This document shows positions 14,887 through 23,848 of a stretch of 64,000 bases of DNA, piece after piece. The translations under genes were made by a program, and so were the position numbers. The notes beneath the pieces are model-generated. The model saw only the letters and a program-made list of their open reading frames with translations, had not been told where the DNA came from and did no database searches. Source of the stretch: Oligoflexia bacterium (lineage in GTDB: Bacteria > Bdellovibrionota > Bdellovibrionia > JABDDW01); the NCBI GenBank assembly GCA_016715815.1, contig JADJXN010000001.1, positions 310,001-374,000 of the forward strand, read 5' to 3'. How positions within the stretch are numbered: position 1 is the stretch's first letter; every line of letters begins with the position of its first letter.

Positions 14887-17430
14887 ATGAAAAAAGTTTA
14901 CCTTGTAGATGTTAGCTCACTTTTTTTTAGGTCATTTTATGCCATTAGACAGCTTAATAATTCTAAAGGCATTCCCACAAATGCCCTTTATGGTTTTTTA
15001 TCAGTCATAACAAAACTTTTAAAAGAACATAAACCCGACAGCATTGCCTTTTGTTTTGATAGGCCAGAGAGTGGTTTTAGAGAAGAAATCTATGAAGACT
15101 ACAAAGCCAACAGAAGTGAGCCGCCGGATGATTTAATAAAACAATTCCCTTATTTGCCAATTTTAGCTCAGGCTCTTTCAATTAAGTGTTTTGATAAAAA
15201 AGGTTATGAGGCAGATGATATCATTGGAACTTTAGCTCAAAAGGCGAAGAAAAATGGTTCAGAAGTGGTGATTGTTAGCTCTGATAAAGATTTTGCCCAA
15301 TTAGTAGAGCCTGGGGTTAAAATCTTTGATCCTGCAAAAGAGATTTATATGGATGCACTTGAGGTTCGCTCCAAATTTGGTGTAGAGCCCAATCAAATTA
15401 TAGATTACTTAGCATTAATTGGAGATTCCTCAGATAACGTGCCGGGTGTTGATGGTGTGGGGCCAAAAGCCGCGCAGAAGCTATTAAACGAATTTGAAAA
15501 TTTAGATAATATTTATAAACACATTGATGATATTAAAAATGAGCGCCTAAGAGAGTTATTAAGGTCTCAAAAAGACAAGGCCTATTTGTCTAAAAAACTT
15601 GTTACTATTGTTAACGATGTTGAAGTTGAGTTTTCTCAAGAAGAAATAAAAACAAAACAACCCCAAAAAGAGTTGCTGGTGCCACTACTGCAAGAGTTGG
15701 AATTTAAAACGCTTTTGCAAAGACTCATCGGGGATGGTGGGGGGGGGAATGAAGAAAAAGTTGGTGTTGAAGTTGTTTTAGAAAAAAAGAAAAAAGAATT
15801 ATTAAGTACAACTAATGTCAATGAGCTAGATAAAAAATTAAAATTTAAAGACTCTTCTATTTGGCTGGAAGCTTCAAGTTCAGGAGGCTTTGCAGTAAGT
15901 GATTCAAAAACAGTTTTTAAGTACGAGGGTAATTTTGATCAATTGTCCCAATGGGTAAATGATAAAATAAAAAATCAAAACCTGGCTCTTGCTGGGTTTG
16001 ACACTAAAGCACTTGCTCATAGCTTTGATATTAAAAAAGAAATTTTTAAAAATGTTAAAAAAGATACCACGTTGACTTGCTATTGTTTAGGAGCAGGGGA
16101 TGATTTAGATTTTAAAAGCTTGGTTGAGATTTATTTGGAACAAAAAATACCAGAAATTATGGGGCCTGAGGAGAAACTTTCTCTTGTAATAGATTTAACA
16201 GATAAACTTGATTTAAATATTCAAAAAACAAATTCTCTTAAAGTTTTGAGAGAGATTGAATACCCACTTGTGCCCGTTTTATACCGCATGGAGTGTCAAG
16301 GCGTTTTAATAGACTCAAATTTATTACAAAACTATTCGAAGGAATTAAAAAGCCAATCAAAAAACATTGAGGCAGAAATTTTCAAACTTGCAGGATATGA
16401 GTTTAATGTAGGGAGCCCCAAACAATTAGCTCAAGTTTTATTTGAAAAATTAAAGCTACCAGTGGTGAGAAAGACAAAAACAGGTTATTCAACAGACTCT
16501 GAAGTTTTAGAAAAATTAAAAGATCAACACCCTATTTGTAACCAAATTCTAGATTGGCGTGAGTTAACAAAGCTCAACTCTACTTATGTAGAAGCTTTGC
16601 CTCAACTTGTATCTGAAAAAACAGGACGTGTACATACAAGTTATAACCAGGCTGTTACAACCACTGGAAGGCTTAGCTCAACACACCCAAATTTGCAAAA
16701 TATTCCCATTAGAACTTTGCGCGGACAAAAAATTAGAGAGGCCTTCATAGCCCCAAAAGGGAATGTTTTATTAAGTGCAGATTATAGCCAAGTGGAGCTT
16801 CGAATTTTAGCTCATATAACAAATGATAAAAACCTTGTTCAGGCATTTGAAAATGATTTAGATATCCACGCTGCAACAGCGAGTGAAGTTTTTGGCGTAA
16901 ATATTAAGGAAGTTACCTCTGAGCAAAGGCGCACAGCCAAGGCTATTAATTTTGGAATTGTTTATGGCATGAGTGAGTTTGGTTTGAGTGAAAATTTGAA
17001 AATTCAGAGAGAATTAGCTTCAGAGTTTATTAAAAAATATTTTGAAAAATACCCTGGCGTTAAAAAATACATGAATGACATAGTTCTTCAGGGAACTGAA
17101 AAAGGCTATGTAGAAACACTTTTTGGAAGAAGACGCTATTACCCAGGGATAAAATCAAGTAATAGAAATATTAAGCAAATGGCAGAAAGAGCCATAATTA
17201 ACATGCCCATCCAAGGAACAGCAGCTGATATTATAAAAAAGGCCATGATAAAAATTGATTCAGAAATTAAACAGGCAAAAATGATTATGCAGGTTCACGA
17301 TGAGCTTGTTTTTGAAGTGGAATCTAAAAATTCAGAGGAACTTAAAGCAAAGGTAAAAAACTGGATGGAAGAGACTACAAAACTGAATGTGCCATTAAAA
17401 GTTGATGTGGAGTGCGGTCCTCACTGGTAA
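14887..17430 (+). CDS. polA: DNA polymerase I, probably proofreading-deficient
   Basis: This enzyme does Okazaki-fragment maturation and repair synthesis. The N-terminal 5' nuclease domain (1-280) has its acidic residues (YEADDIIG, GDSSDNVPGVDGVG). The polymerase domain (about 450-847) has motif A DYSQVELRILAH, motif B RRTAKAINFGIVYG and motif C QVHDELVFE. The intervening 3'-5' exonuclease-like region (about 315-450) lacks the FDTET motif (SSIWLEASS instead) and the later Asp ligands, as in Taq-type enzymes. At 847 residues it is shorter than E. coli Pol I. A G9 tract (15739-15747) encodes a Gly linker. The 3' end overlaps the next gene by 10 nt, tail to tail. Confidence 0.96.
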   Translation: MKKVYLVDVSSLFFRSFYAIRQLNNSKGIPTNALYGFLSVITKLLKEHKPDSIAFCFDRPESGFREEIYEDYKANRSEPPDDLIKQFPYLPILAQALSIKCFDKKGYEADDIIGTLAQKAKKNGSEVVIVSSDKDFAQLVEPGVKIFDPAKEIYMDALEVRSKFGVEPNQIIDYLALIGDSSDNVPGVDGVGPKAAQKLLNEFENLDNIYKHIDDIKNERLRELLRSQKDKAYLSKKLVTIVNDVEVEFSQEEIKTKQPQKELLVPLLQELEFKTLLQRLIGDGGGGNEEKVGVEVVLEKKKKELLSTTNVNELDKKLKFKDSSIWLEASSSGGFAVSDSKTVFKYEGNFDQLSQWVNDKIKNQNLALAGFDTKALAHSFDIKKEIFKNVKKDTTLTCYCLGAGDDLDFKSLVEIYLEQKIPEIMGPEEKLSLVIDLTDKLDLNIQKTNSLKVLREIEYPLVPVLYRMECQGVLIDSNLLQNYSKELKSQSKNIEAEIFKLAGYEFNVGSPKQLAQVLFEKLKLPVVRKTKTGYSTDSEVLEKLKDQHPICNQILDWRELTKLNSTYVEALPQLVSEKTGRVHTSYNQAVTTTGRLSSTHPNLQNIPIRTLRGQKIREAFIAPKGNVLLSADYSQVELRILAHITNDKNLVQAFENDLDIHAATASEVFGVNIKEVTSEQRRTAKAINFGIVYGMSEFGLSENLKIQRELASEFIKKYFEKYPGVKKYMNDIVLQGTEKGYVETLFGRRRYYPGIKSSNRNIKQMAERAIINMPIQGTAADIIKKAMIKIDSEIKQAKMIMQVHDELVFEVESKNSEELKAKVKNWMEETTKLNVPLKVDVECGPHW
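15739..15747 (+). repeat. G9 homopolymer inside polA
   Basis: Nine consecutive G bases encode three Gly codons (residues 285-287) in the linker between the 5' nuclease and Klenow-like parts. A one-base slip here would split the polymerase into a stand-alone nuclease. Confidence 0.9.
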
Positions 17431-18050
17431 CGGCGCCAGCCTACAACTTTTCCGCCTTCAAAAATGACTACGCGCTCTTCTTTTTGGTAGCCCTCAGAAG
17501 TAGTTAGGTATTCAATATAAGTCCACTTCTCGTTTCCGAACTGACGGTTTCCTGCAACTTCTACAGCCTCAGGGTCTCCCCAACTATCAGAAACAGCTTC
17601 TCTTGTCATGCCAACAACAATGTCTCCATTTTCAATAGCTTGTTTTACTTCAGGAGTTAGTTTTTTAGTTTTGTAAAAAAATCCTTTTTGAACGGCAAAG
17701 CGCTCCCTTGACTCAACGGTGGGAAGACTTAAAAAACTAATTCTTTCATCATCATTTTCTATATAGGGTTTAAGCCCATAGTACTGTTTTTTCTCTTTTT
17801 CAGTTAATGTAGCTTCAAGCTTTTTAAGCTTTAGTCTTTTGGTAACCGCTTGCTCTTCTTCTTCAGTTAATTTTTTGGAAGGGGAATAACCAAGCTCATC
17901 AAAGGTCTCAGATAAACCATTTTTTTGTGCTGCGTATTGTGCGTATTCATCCTCATTATCATAGGAATAGCTTGAGTGGCGACTTAAGGAACAGCCCTGA
18001 GCTAAAAATAATGCAGATAATACAAAACAAGTAACTAATTTTGATTTCAT
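17421..18050 (-). CDS. Lipoprotein of unknown function
   Basis: ATG 18050 is chosen over a longer frame to 18371, which would run antisense through the next gene. It has a GGAG site 7 nt upstream and begins a lipoprotein signal with lipobox LAQGC (Cys20). The mature 190 residues carry an acidic helical region (EEEEQAVTKRLKLKKLEA) and a C-terminal domain with GDIVVGMTREAVSDSWGDP, the pattern of small outer-membrane lipoprotein folds (SmpA/BamE-like: G-M-T-x-x-x-V-x-x-x-W-G-x-P). A BamE-like assembly or scaffold role is possible but not proven. Confidence 0.75.
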   Translation of the reverse strand: MKSKLVTCFVLSALFLAQGCSLSRHSSYSYDNEDEYAQYAAQKNGLSETFDELGYSPSKKLTEEEEQAVTKRLKLKKLEATLTEKEKKQYYGLKPYIENDDERISFLSLPTVESRERFAVQKGFFYKTKKLTPEVKQAIENGDIVVGMTREAVSDSWGDPEAVEVAGNRQFGNEKWTYIEYLTTSEGYQKEERVVIFEGGKVVGWRRYQ

Positions 18051-18126
18051 TTTTTGCTCCTTCAAGCAATAATTTAATCGGAAGTTTTTTCTTAAAACTG
18101 AACAACTATTAGACGGAGCTAGACCT

Positions 18127-19344
18127 TTGGCTAATGAAACAAAAGATACTGAAAAACTAAAAGAGCTTGAGATTAATATAGCTCGTGAGCTGGACCAAAA
18201 AGTAAGGCTTTCAGAGCCAACGGATCCAAGATTGGATGGCTCTGTTGCTCTTAATCCAAGTTTAGTGCCTAAGTCAGCTGAGCCTGCTGCGAAGAGCAGT
18301 GGCGACTTCCAAAAAGTGCCAGCAAAAGCAACAGAGGAAGTTGTAACAGCTCGCAAAGTAGATGATATCACTCTTGATGAAGTAGATAGTATGTTGAGTG
18401 AAGTAGATGAGGAATTTGGAACTGTTTTAACAGATATTAAATCCGAGGTTGGGCAGGTTAAGTTTCAACAGGGAATGGAATCTATTTCCATTGGAAGCGA
18501 ATACCTTAAGGTTACTGAAGAAGAAGAAGAAGAAATAAAACAAAAAGATGAAATTCAACTTGAGAATGTTGAGCAAGTTGCTATTTCAGAAGAGTACTAT
18601 GATGTCACCAAAGATCCTAAAGCTCCACCCGAGGCAGAAAAAAATTTTTGGAACCATTTAACATCTTTAAGTTTAAGTGCAGCACTCTTGCCAGTGGAAT
18701 TTACAGTAACCATTTTTAAGCAAGCAATGCAGTTAAAGAGTTTGCCGCCATCACAAGTTTTAACTGAAACATTGGGTGCATTTAATTCTGTTTTGCAAGT
18801 GAGAGTAAATCTTGTAAAAGAATTTTTTGAATATATTGGTGACTACGAGAAAAAAACATATTTAAAAGTAATTATTTTATTTTTAATGCTAACAGGATTT
18901 TATTATCTTCTTAAAGATATAACTTTAAATGACCGTGATAACATAAACAAAGACCCCTTTTTAAAAACCTTTGATGAAGTGGCGCAAACAAAAACAGAAA
19001 TTCAACCCCCTACGCAAGAGGGTAAGGAAATTCCAGAAAATGTGATTAGGCTTTCAAGAGTGGTAAGTAATTTAAGAGCACAAAGCAAAAGACGTAGCCC
19101 TATGGCAGCAGTTGAATTATATATACAAACAACAGAAAGAGAAGCTGCCATTGAAATTAAGCTTAGAGAAAAAGAAGTAAAAGATATTATAGCGCGAACT
19201 TTAGAGCAATTTAGCTACACAGAGTTAGATAGTCTTGAGGGAAAGGATAAGCTAAAATTAAAACTCAGTTTAGCTATTAATAAAATTCTAAACAATGGAC
19301 GGATTAAAGAGATCTACTTTAATTCCTTTCAAATGAGCCAGTGA
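18127..19344 (+). CDS. FliL-domain membrane protein with long acidic N-terminus
   Basis: TTG start with GGAG 8 nt upstream (MANETKDTEK). Residues 1-170 are charged, acidic and probably disordered or coiled (EEEEEIKQKDE near 140). A short helical segment (175-240) leads to one transmembrane helix (about 246-264, VIILFLMLTGFYYLL). The C-terminal 100 residues match FliL: AAVELYIQTTEREAAIEI, an EVKDIIARTL helix, TYxELxSLEGKxKLK and KEIYFNSF at the end. FliL surrounds flagellar stators, but standard FliL has only a short cytoplasmic tail. The 3' end overlaps the sigma-54 activator by 57 nt. Confidence 0.78.
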   Translation: MANETKDTEKLKELEINIARELDQKVRLSEPTDPRLDGSVALNPSLVPKSAEPAAKSSGDFQKVPAKATEEVVTARKVDDITLDEVDSMLSEVDEEFGTVLTDIKSEVGQVKFQQGMESISIGSEYLKVTEEEEEEIKQKDEIQLENVEQVAISEEYYDVTKDPKAPPEAEKNFWNHLTSLSLSAALLPVEFTVTIFKQAMQLKSLPPSQVLTETLGAFNSVLQVRVNLVKEFFEYIGDYEKKTYLKVIILFLMLTGFYYLLKDITLNDRDNINKDPFLKTFDEVAQTKTEIQPPTQEGKEIPENVIRLSRVVSNLRAQSKRRSPMAAVELYIQTTEREAAIEIKLREKEVKDIIARTLEQFSYTELDSLEGKDKLKLKLSLAINKILNNGRIKEIYFNSFQMSQ

Positions 19345-20619
19345 TTTTACGTCTATATTATAAGCCTTAATTCTGTCATGTAATGTGCTTTTGGCCATTC
19401 CCAATTCAACAGCAGTTTTTCTTTGATTACCATTATTAGCAATTAAACTTGCACGTATAACTTCCTTTTCAAATTCTTTTATAAATGGCATAGTGCTTAT
19501 TCTTTGATTAACGCTGCTACTAGATTGGGTGTCTGGAGTGAGAAATGTATTTTCCTTCATTAAATAATCAACATGTTGTGGCTCAATATATTTTTTAGGA
19601 AAAACCACAGAAGCCTTTGCAATAATATTTTTTAATTCCCTAATATTCCCAGGCCACTGATGTTTTTTTAAATCATTAATTGCCGTTTTTGAAAAACCCA
19701 CTTTATATTCTTTGCAAAATGTGTGAACGAGGTCTTCAAAATCTTCCATTCGCTCTCTAAGTGGTGGAATTGAAATTCTAATAACATGCATTCTAAAATA
19801 AAGATCAGATCTAAAAAGATCTGTTTTGACCATTTCTTCTAAATTTTTGTGAGTTGCCGTAATAATTCGCACATCAGTTTTTATTACTTTATCACTTCCT
19901 ACAGGTCTGATTTCATTGCTTTCAAGAGCGCGTAAAAGTTTTGATTGAAGGTTAAGGGGTAAATCTCCAATTTCATCTAAGAAGAGGGTTCCACCACGGG
20001 CAGCTTCAAAAGCACCCTTGCGATCTGTTGTGGCTCCTGTAAAAGCGCCTTTAATATGGCCAAAAAGTTCACTTTCAACTAAAGACTCATGTAAAGCGCC
20101 GCAATTAACTCCCACAAAGGGTTCTTTAGAGCGTGGGCTGATATTATGTATTTTATTAGCCACCACTTCTTTTCCACAACCGCTTTCCCCTTGAATAAAA
20201 ACGGGGAGTGAGGAATTGGAGATATCACAAAGAGATTCAAGTTGTGCCATCCATACCCTATTTTTTGAACTAAAACCTCTTAACTTCTTATGCTTTAAAT
20301 TATCACCAATTTGAAATAAGAACTCTAACTTTCCAATTTTTATCACACTTCCATGGGAGAGTTTTGCCTCAATAACCAAAAGGCCATCAACATAAGTTCC
20401 GTTTTCGCTGGAAAGATCTTTAATAAAGTACCCATGGGGACGCTTTTCAATGCGACAGTGATGAGGGCCAATATAAGGGTCAAAGAGAGATAAATTATTT
20501 GCACAGTCGCGGCCAATACAAAAATGCCCTTCTACAAAGTGCGGGTCGGGCCGAAGGGATTCACTAAGGGGCAAAAGGTAAGCAGGTGTTACAGGCTCTG
20601 ATTGATTTAATAGTGTCAT
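19288..20619 (-). CDS. Sigma-54-dependent activator with N-terminal FHA domain
   Basis: ATG 20619 (GGAGG 10 nt upstream) is preferred over the longer frame to 20718. An FHA phosphothreonine-binding domain (about 25-100; IGRDxxNxL, HHCRI, SSENGTYVDG) is followed by an AAA+ sigma-54 interaction domain (about 120-340; Walker A GESGCGKE, GAFTGA sigma-contact loop, GGTLFLDEIGDLP) and a Fis-type HTH (NQRKTAVELGMAKSTLHDR). FHA instead of a receiver implies control by Ser/Thr phosphorylation. rpoN is at 41414 and a sigma-54 promoter at 12465; its own targets are not known. Confidence 0.93.
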   Translation of the reverse strand: MTLLNQSEPVTPAYLLPLSESLRPDPHFVEGHFCIGRDCANNLSLFDPYIGPHHCRIEKRPHGYFIKDLSSENGTYVDGLLVIEAKLSHGSVIKIGKLEFLFQIGDNLKHKKLRGFSSKNRVWMAQLESLCDISNSSLPVFIQGESGCGKEVVANKIHNISPRSKEPFVGVNCGALHESLVESELFGHIKGAFTGATTDRKGAFEAARGGTLFLDEIGDLPLNLQSKLLRALESNEIRPVGSDKVIKTDVRIITATHKNLEEMVKTDLFRSDLYFRMHVIRISIPPLRERMEDFEDLVHTFCKEYKVGFSKTAINDLKKHQWPGNIRELKNIIAKASVVFPKKYIEPQHVDYLMKENTFLTPDTQSSSSVNQRISTMPFIKEFEKEVIRASLIANNGNQRKTAVELGMAKSTLHDRIKAYNIDVKSLAHLKGIKVDLFNPSIV

Positions 20620-20755
20620 AAAATAGATCCTCCGTTTTGGCCTTTGTTCATGTTTAATGCCAAATGTGGGGATTAATAATGATGACTTGAGAACTAAAAG
20701 TGTAAAGAAATCTTGCAATTGTCACAAAATCTTTTTCGTAGTAGTTATTTAATCT

Positions 20756-21352
20756 ATGGCAAAACAAGCACTAAAGGCAGAGTTTTTAAAAAGCGCTGTT
20801 GAGACAAAAGATTACCCAAATCCAGATAAACCTGAAATTGCAATGGTAGGAAGATCAAATGCAGGCAAAAGCTCTTTACTTAATGCCATGATTGGACCGC
20901 AAGTTGTAGCAAAGGTAAGTCAAAGACCTGGTAAAACAAGGCTTATTAATTTTTTTGATGTCGGAAGTCATTACAGACTTGTGGATTTGCCAGGCTATGG
21001 GTTTGCAGCACGTGATCAAAATGAAAAGTTATTGTGGAAAGAGATGCTTGAAAATTATTTTAACTTAAGACCTAACCTTTTAGGTATTATTTTAGTTATA
21101 GATGTTAGACGTTTAGTTGAAGAGGATGAGGAATTAATTTTTAATTTATGTAAAATGAAAAATTTTAAATTAATTTGTGCACTAACAAAAACAGACAAAC
21201 TTAAAGCGGCAGAATTTAATCGTCAAAAAAACTTATGGAAAAAGTTTTTACGACCACCTGTTGAGGATTTACATTTTATTTCAAATCTTAAAAAAACAGG
21301 TGTTAGGGAGCTTGAAGACTATATTTTTAAAAAGTGGGTTAAACAGATATGA
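20756..21352 (+). CDS. engB: Ribosome biogenesis GTPase EngB (YsxC/YihA)
   Basis: This 198-residue GTPase is needed for large-subunit assembly. The motifs are in order: G1 GRSNAGKSSLL, G2 PGKTRLINFF region, G3 DLPGYGFA, G4 TKTD. The start is ATG 20756, without a strong ribosome binding site. The stop overlaps kdsB by 4 nt (ATGA), so translation is coupled. A promoter for the engB-kdsB-pyrG-kdsD run should lie in the 136-bp divergent gap shared with the FHA activator. Confidence 0.96.
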   Translation: MAKQALKAEFLKSAVETKDYPNPDKPEIAMVGRSNAGKSSLLNAMIGPQVVAKVSQRPGKTRLINFFDVGSHYRLVDLPGYGFAARDQNEKLLWKEMLENYFNLRPNLLGIILVIDVRRLVEEDEELIFNLCKMKNFKLICALTKTDKLKAAEFNRQKNLWKKFLRPPVEDLHFISNLKKTGVRELEDYIFKKWVKQI

Positions 21353-22086
21353 ATGTAATTGGTGTTATTCCGTCCCGCTATGGATCAACAAGGTTTCCAG
21401 CTAAGGCTCTGGCTTTAATTGCCGGCACCCCTTTAATTGGGCATGTGATCAAAGGTGCAAAAAAGTGCAAAAAATTATCTCAGTTAATAGTTGCTACTGA
21501 CCACAATGACATTGCAAGTGTAGCAACAGAATTTGGTGCAAAAGTAGTTATGACGGAATCTGATTTGCCATCAGGCTCTGACCGAGTTTGGGCAGCAGCC
21601 AAAAATATTAACTGTGATGTAGTTATAAATATTCAAGGGGATGAGCCGCTAGTTAACCAAGAACCTTTAGATTTATTATGTGATGCCTTTATTAAAAATC
21701 CATTAACTCAAATGGCCACATTGGCAAGGCCCATAAAGTCCCAAGATGAGCTGAATAACCCTAATGTTGCAAAAATTATTATAGATAACCAAGCAAGAGC
21801 TCTTTATTTTAGCCGCCTGGCTATCCCCTTTTCCAGACAACCCTGGGGGGGGAGAGGTGATCAGGGGCTAAAACATATTGGTTTATATGCATATAAAAAG
21901 GAAGTTTTAGGCCGGTTTTGCGCCCAAAAACCAACAAAACTTGAGCAAGCTGAGGGTTTAGAGCAGCTTAGAGCCTTATGGCTTGGTATTGATATCCAAG
22001 TTATTTTAACAAATTTTGAATCTTGGGGTGTTGATCAGCCTGAAGATGTGGTACAAATAGAGAGAATTTTAGCAAGCTCAAAATAA
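21349..22086 (+). CDS. kdsB: 3-deoxy-manno-octulosonate cytidylyltransferase (CMP-Kdo synthetase)
   Basis: Activates Kdo with CTP for lipopolysaccharide inner-core synthesis. The 245-residue protein has the nucleotide-binding N-terminus (IPSRYGSTRFPAKALA), the ATDHNDI and SGSDRVWAA segments, and NIQGDEP with the metal-binding Asp. A G8 run (21845-21852) encodes PWGGR. With kdsD downstream this forms a Kdo supply cluster and implies ordinary Kdo-containing LPS. Confidence 0.96.
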   Translation: MNVIGVIPSRYGSTRFPAKALALIAGTPLIGHVIKGAKKCKKLSQLIVATDHNDIASVATEFGAKVVMTESDLPSGSDRVWAAAKNINCDVVINIQGDEPLVNQEPLDLLCDAFIKNPLTQMATLARPIKSQDELNNPNVAKIIIDNQARALYFSRLAIPFSRQPWGGRGDQGLKHIGLYAYKKEVLGRFCAQKPTKLEQAEGLEQLRALWLGIDIQVILTNFESWGVDQPEDVVQIERILASSK

Positions 22087-22103
22087 GAAGTAGGAGTAAT
22101 ACT

Positions 22104-23843
22104 TTGTCCAAGCAAAAGGCCTTAAAACCCTCAAAGCCTTTAGTTCAAAAATATATTTTTGTAACAGGGGGAGTTGTCTCCTCAATTGGTAAGGGGCTTT
22201 GCGCTGCAAGTCTCGGCTCTCTTTTAGAAGCACGTGGCCTTAAAATTTCCATGATGAAGTTTGACCCTTATATCAACGTTGATCCTGGTACTATGTCCCC
22301 TCTTCAGCATGGTGAGGTTTTTGTAACCGATGATGGTGCTGAAACAGATTTAGATTTAGGTCATTATGAGAGGTTTACCCAAGTTCGTGTGAGCCGTTCT
22401 AATAACTATACCACTGGCCAAATTTATGATGCTGTTATTTCTAAAGAAAGAAAGGGTGATTACCTGGGCGGGACGGTTCAAGTTATTCCCCATATTACTG
22501 ATGAAATTAAAAACTGCATTTATGAAACTTCTCAAGGAGCTGAGGTTTCAATAATAGAAATTGGCGGAACCATTGGTGACATAGAAAGTCTCCCTTTTAT
22601 TGAAGCCATTAGGCAAATGCGCGTAGATTGCGGGCCTGAAAATACATTATTTATTCATGTAACGTTAGTGCCTTATATTGCGGCAGCGGGAGAGTTAAAG
22701 AGTAAACCCACTCAGCACTCTGTTAAAGAAATGCGTAGTGCGGGTATACAGCCTGATTTTTTAATTTGCCGAAGTGATAGAGTCATTCCTAACGATTTAA
22801 AATCAAAAATCGGTTTGTTTTGTAACGTAAAGCCTGAGGCAGTTATTTCTGCTCCTGATGTAAGTACAATTTATGAAGTCCCACTCATGCTTCATAACCA
22901 AAAACTTGATGATTTAGTGGTAAAAAAATTAGACCTTGATGCATCAAAGGCCGATCTTAGTTCATGGCAAAAAATTGTTAAGACCATTAAGAACCCCGAG
23001 CATTTAGTGCGCATTGGTGTTGTTGGAAAATATGTTGATCTAAAAGAAAGTTACAAATCTTTAAATGAGGCTCTTATACACGGCGGTATTGCTAATAATT
23101 CTAAAATTGAGCTTGTCTATATAGATGCTGAAGAATTAACAGCCGCTGCAGTTGCTCATGCTTTAAGTGATGTGGATGGAGTTTTGGTACCTGGAGGCTT
23201 TGGCGAGCGCGGAGCTGAGGGAAAAATTGTTGCCATTAGATATGCTAGAGAAAACAAAATTCCCTATTTTGGAATTTGCTTTGGAATGCAGCTTGCTGTA
23301 GTTGAGTTTGCGCGAAATCAAGCTGGTATTCAAAATGCTATAAGTCGAGAGTTTGTAAAATCCTCAGGTGGTTCAAAAAACTGTGTTATTGACATTATGA
23401 GTGAGCAAAAAAAGGTTTCCCAAAAAGGTGGGACCATGAGACTGGGAAGCTATTCTTGCCGCCTAGAAAATGGATCTTTGGCGCAGAAGATTTATAAAAA
23501 AGATGTTATTTATGAAAGACATCGCCACAGATACGAATTTAACAACCGCTACCGTGAAATTTTAAAAAAATACGGTATGACACTTTCTGGAATTTGCGAA
23601 GAGCGTGATTTAGTAGAAATGATAGAACTAAAAAATCATCCCTGGTTTGTGGGCTGCCAATTTCATCCTGAATTTAAGTCAAAGCCTATGAGCCCGCACC
23701 CTTTATTTACAAGTTTTGTAAGAGCAAGTTTGGAAAATAAGCTAGCCAGAGGCAAAAAGGGCGTGCACAAAGTGGCTAAAGCAGTGGGGAAGGTGCAAAC
23801 AAAAACAGCTGTACAAAAAGCAAAAGCTTTTTATAGGAATTAA
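22104..23843 (+). CDS. pyrG: CTP synthase
   Basis: Amidates UTP to CTP using glutamine. The 579 residues comprise an N-terminal synthetase domain (FVTGGVVSSIGKGLCAASLG, KFDPYINVDPGTMSP) and a class I glutaminase domain (about 300-545; nucleophile Cys in FGICFGMQ, QFHPEFKSKP). A Lys-rich tail of about 35 residues extends beyond the usual end. TTG start with TAGGAG 7 nt upstream. CTP is also the substrate of KdsB just upstream. Confidence 0.97.
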   Translation: MSKQKALKPSKPLVQKYIFVTGGVVSSIGKGLCAASLGSLLEARGLKISMMKFDPYINVDPGTMSPLQHGEVFVTDDGAETDLDLGHYERFTQVRVSRSNNYTTGQIYDAVISKERKGDYLGGTVQVIPHITDEIKNCIYETSQGAEVSIIEIGGTIGDIESLPFIEAIRQMRVDCGPENTLFIHVTLVPYIAAAGELKSKPTQHSVKEMRSAGIQPDFLICRSDRVIPNDLKSKIGLFCNVKPEAVISAPDVSTIYEVPLMLHNQKLDDLVVKKLDLDASKADLSSWQKIVKTIKNPEHLVRIGVVGKYVDLKESYKSLNEALIHGGIANNSKIELVYIDAEELTAAAVAHALSDVDGVLVPGGFGERGAEGKIVAIRYARENKIPYFGICFGMQLAVVEFARNQAGIQNAISREFVKSSGGSKNCVIDIMSEQKKVSQKGGTMRLGSYSCRLENGSLAQKIYKKDVIYERHRHRYEFNNRYREILKKYGMTLSGICEERDLVEMIELKNHPWFVGCQFHPEFKSKPMSPHPLFTSFVRASLENKLARGKKGVHKVAKAVGKVQTKTAVQKAKAFYRN

Positions 23844-23848
23844 GTATT

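Noticed and set aside
18051..18371. N-terminal extension of the minus-strand lipoprotein gene
   Set aside because: It runs antisense to the start of the FliL-domain gene, while ATG 18050 has a ribosome binding site and lipoprotein signal.
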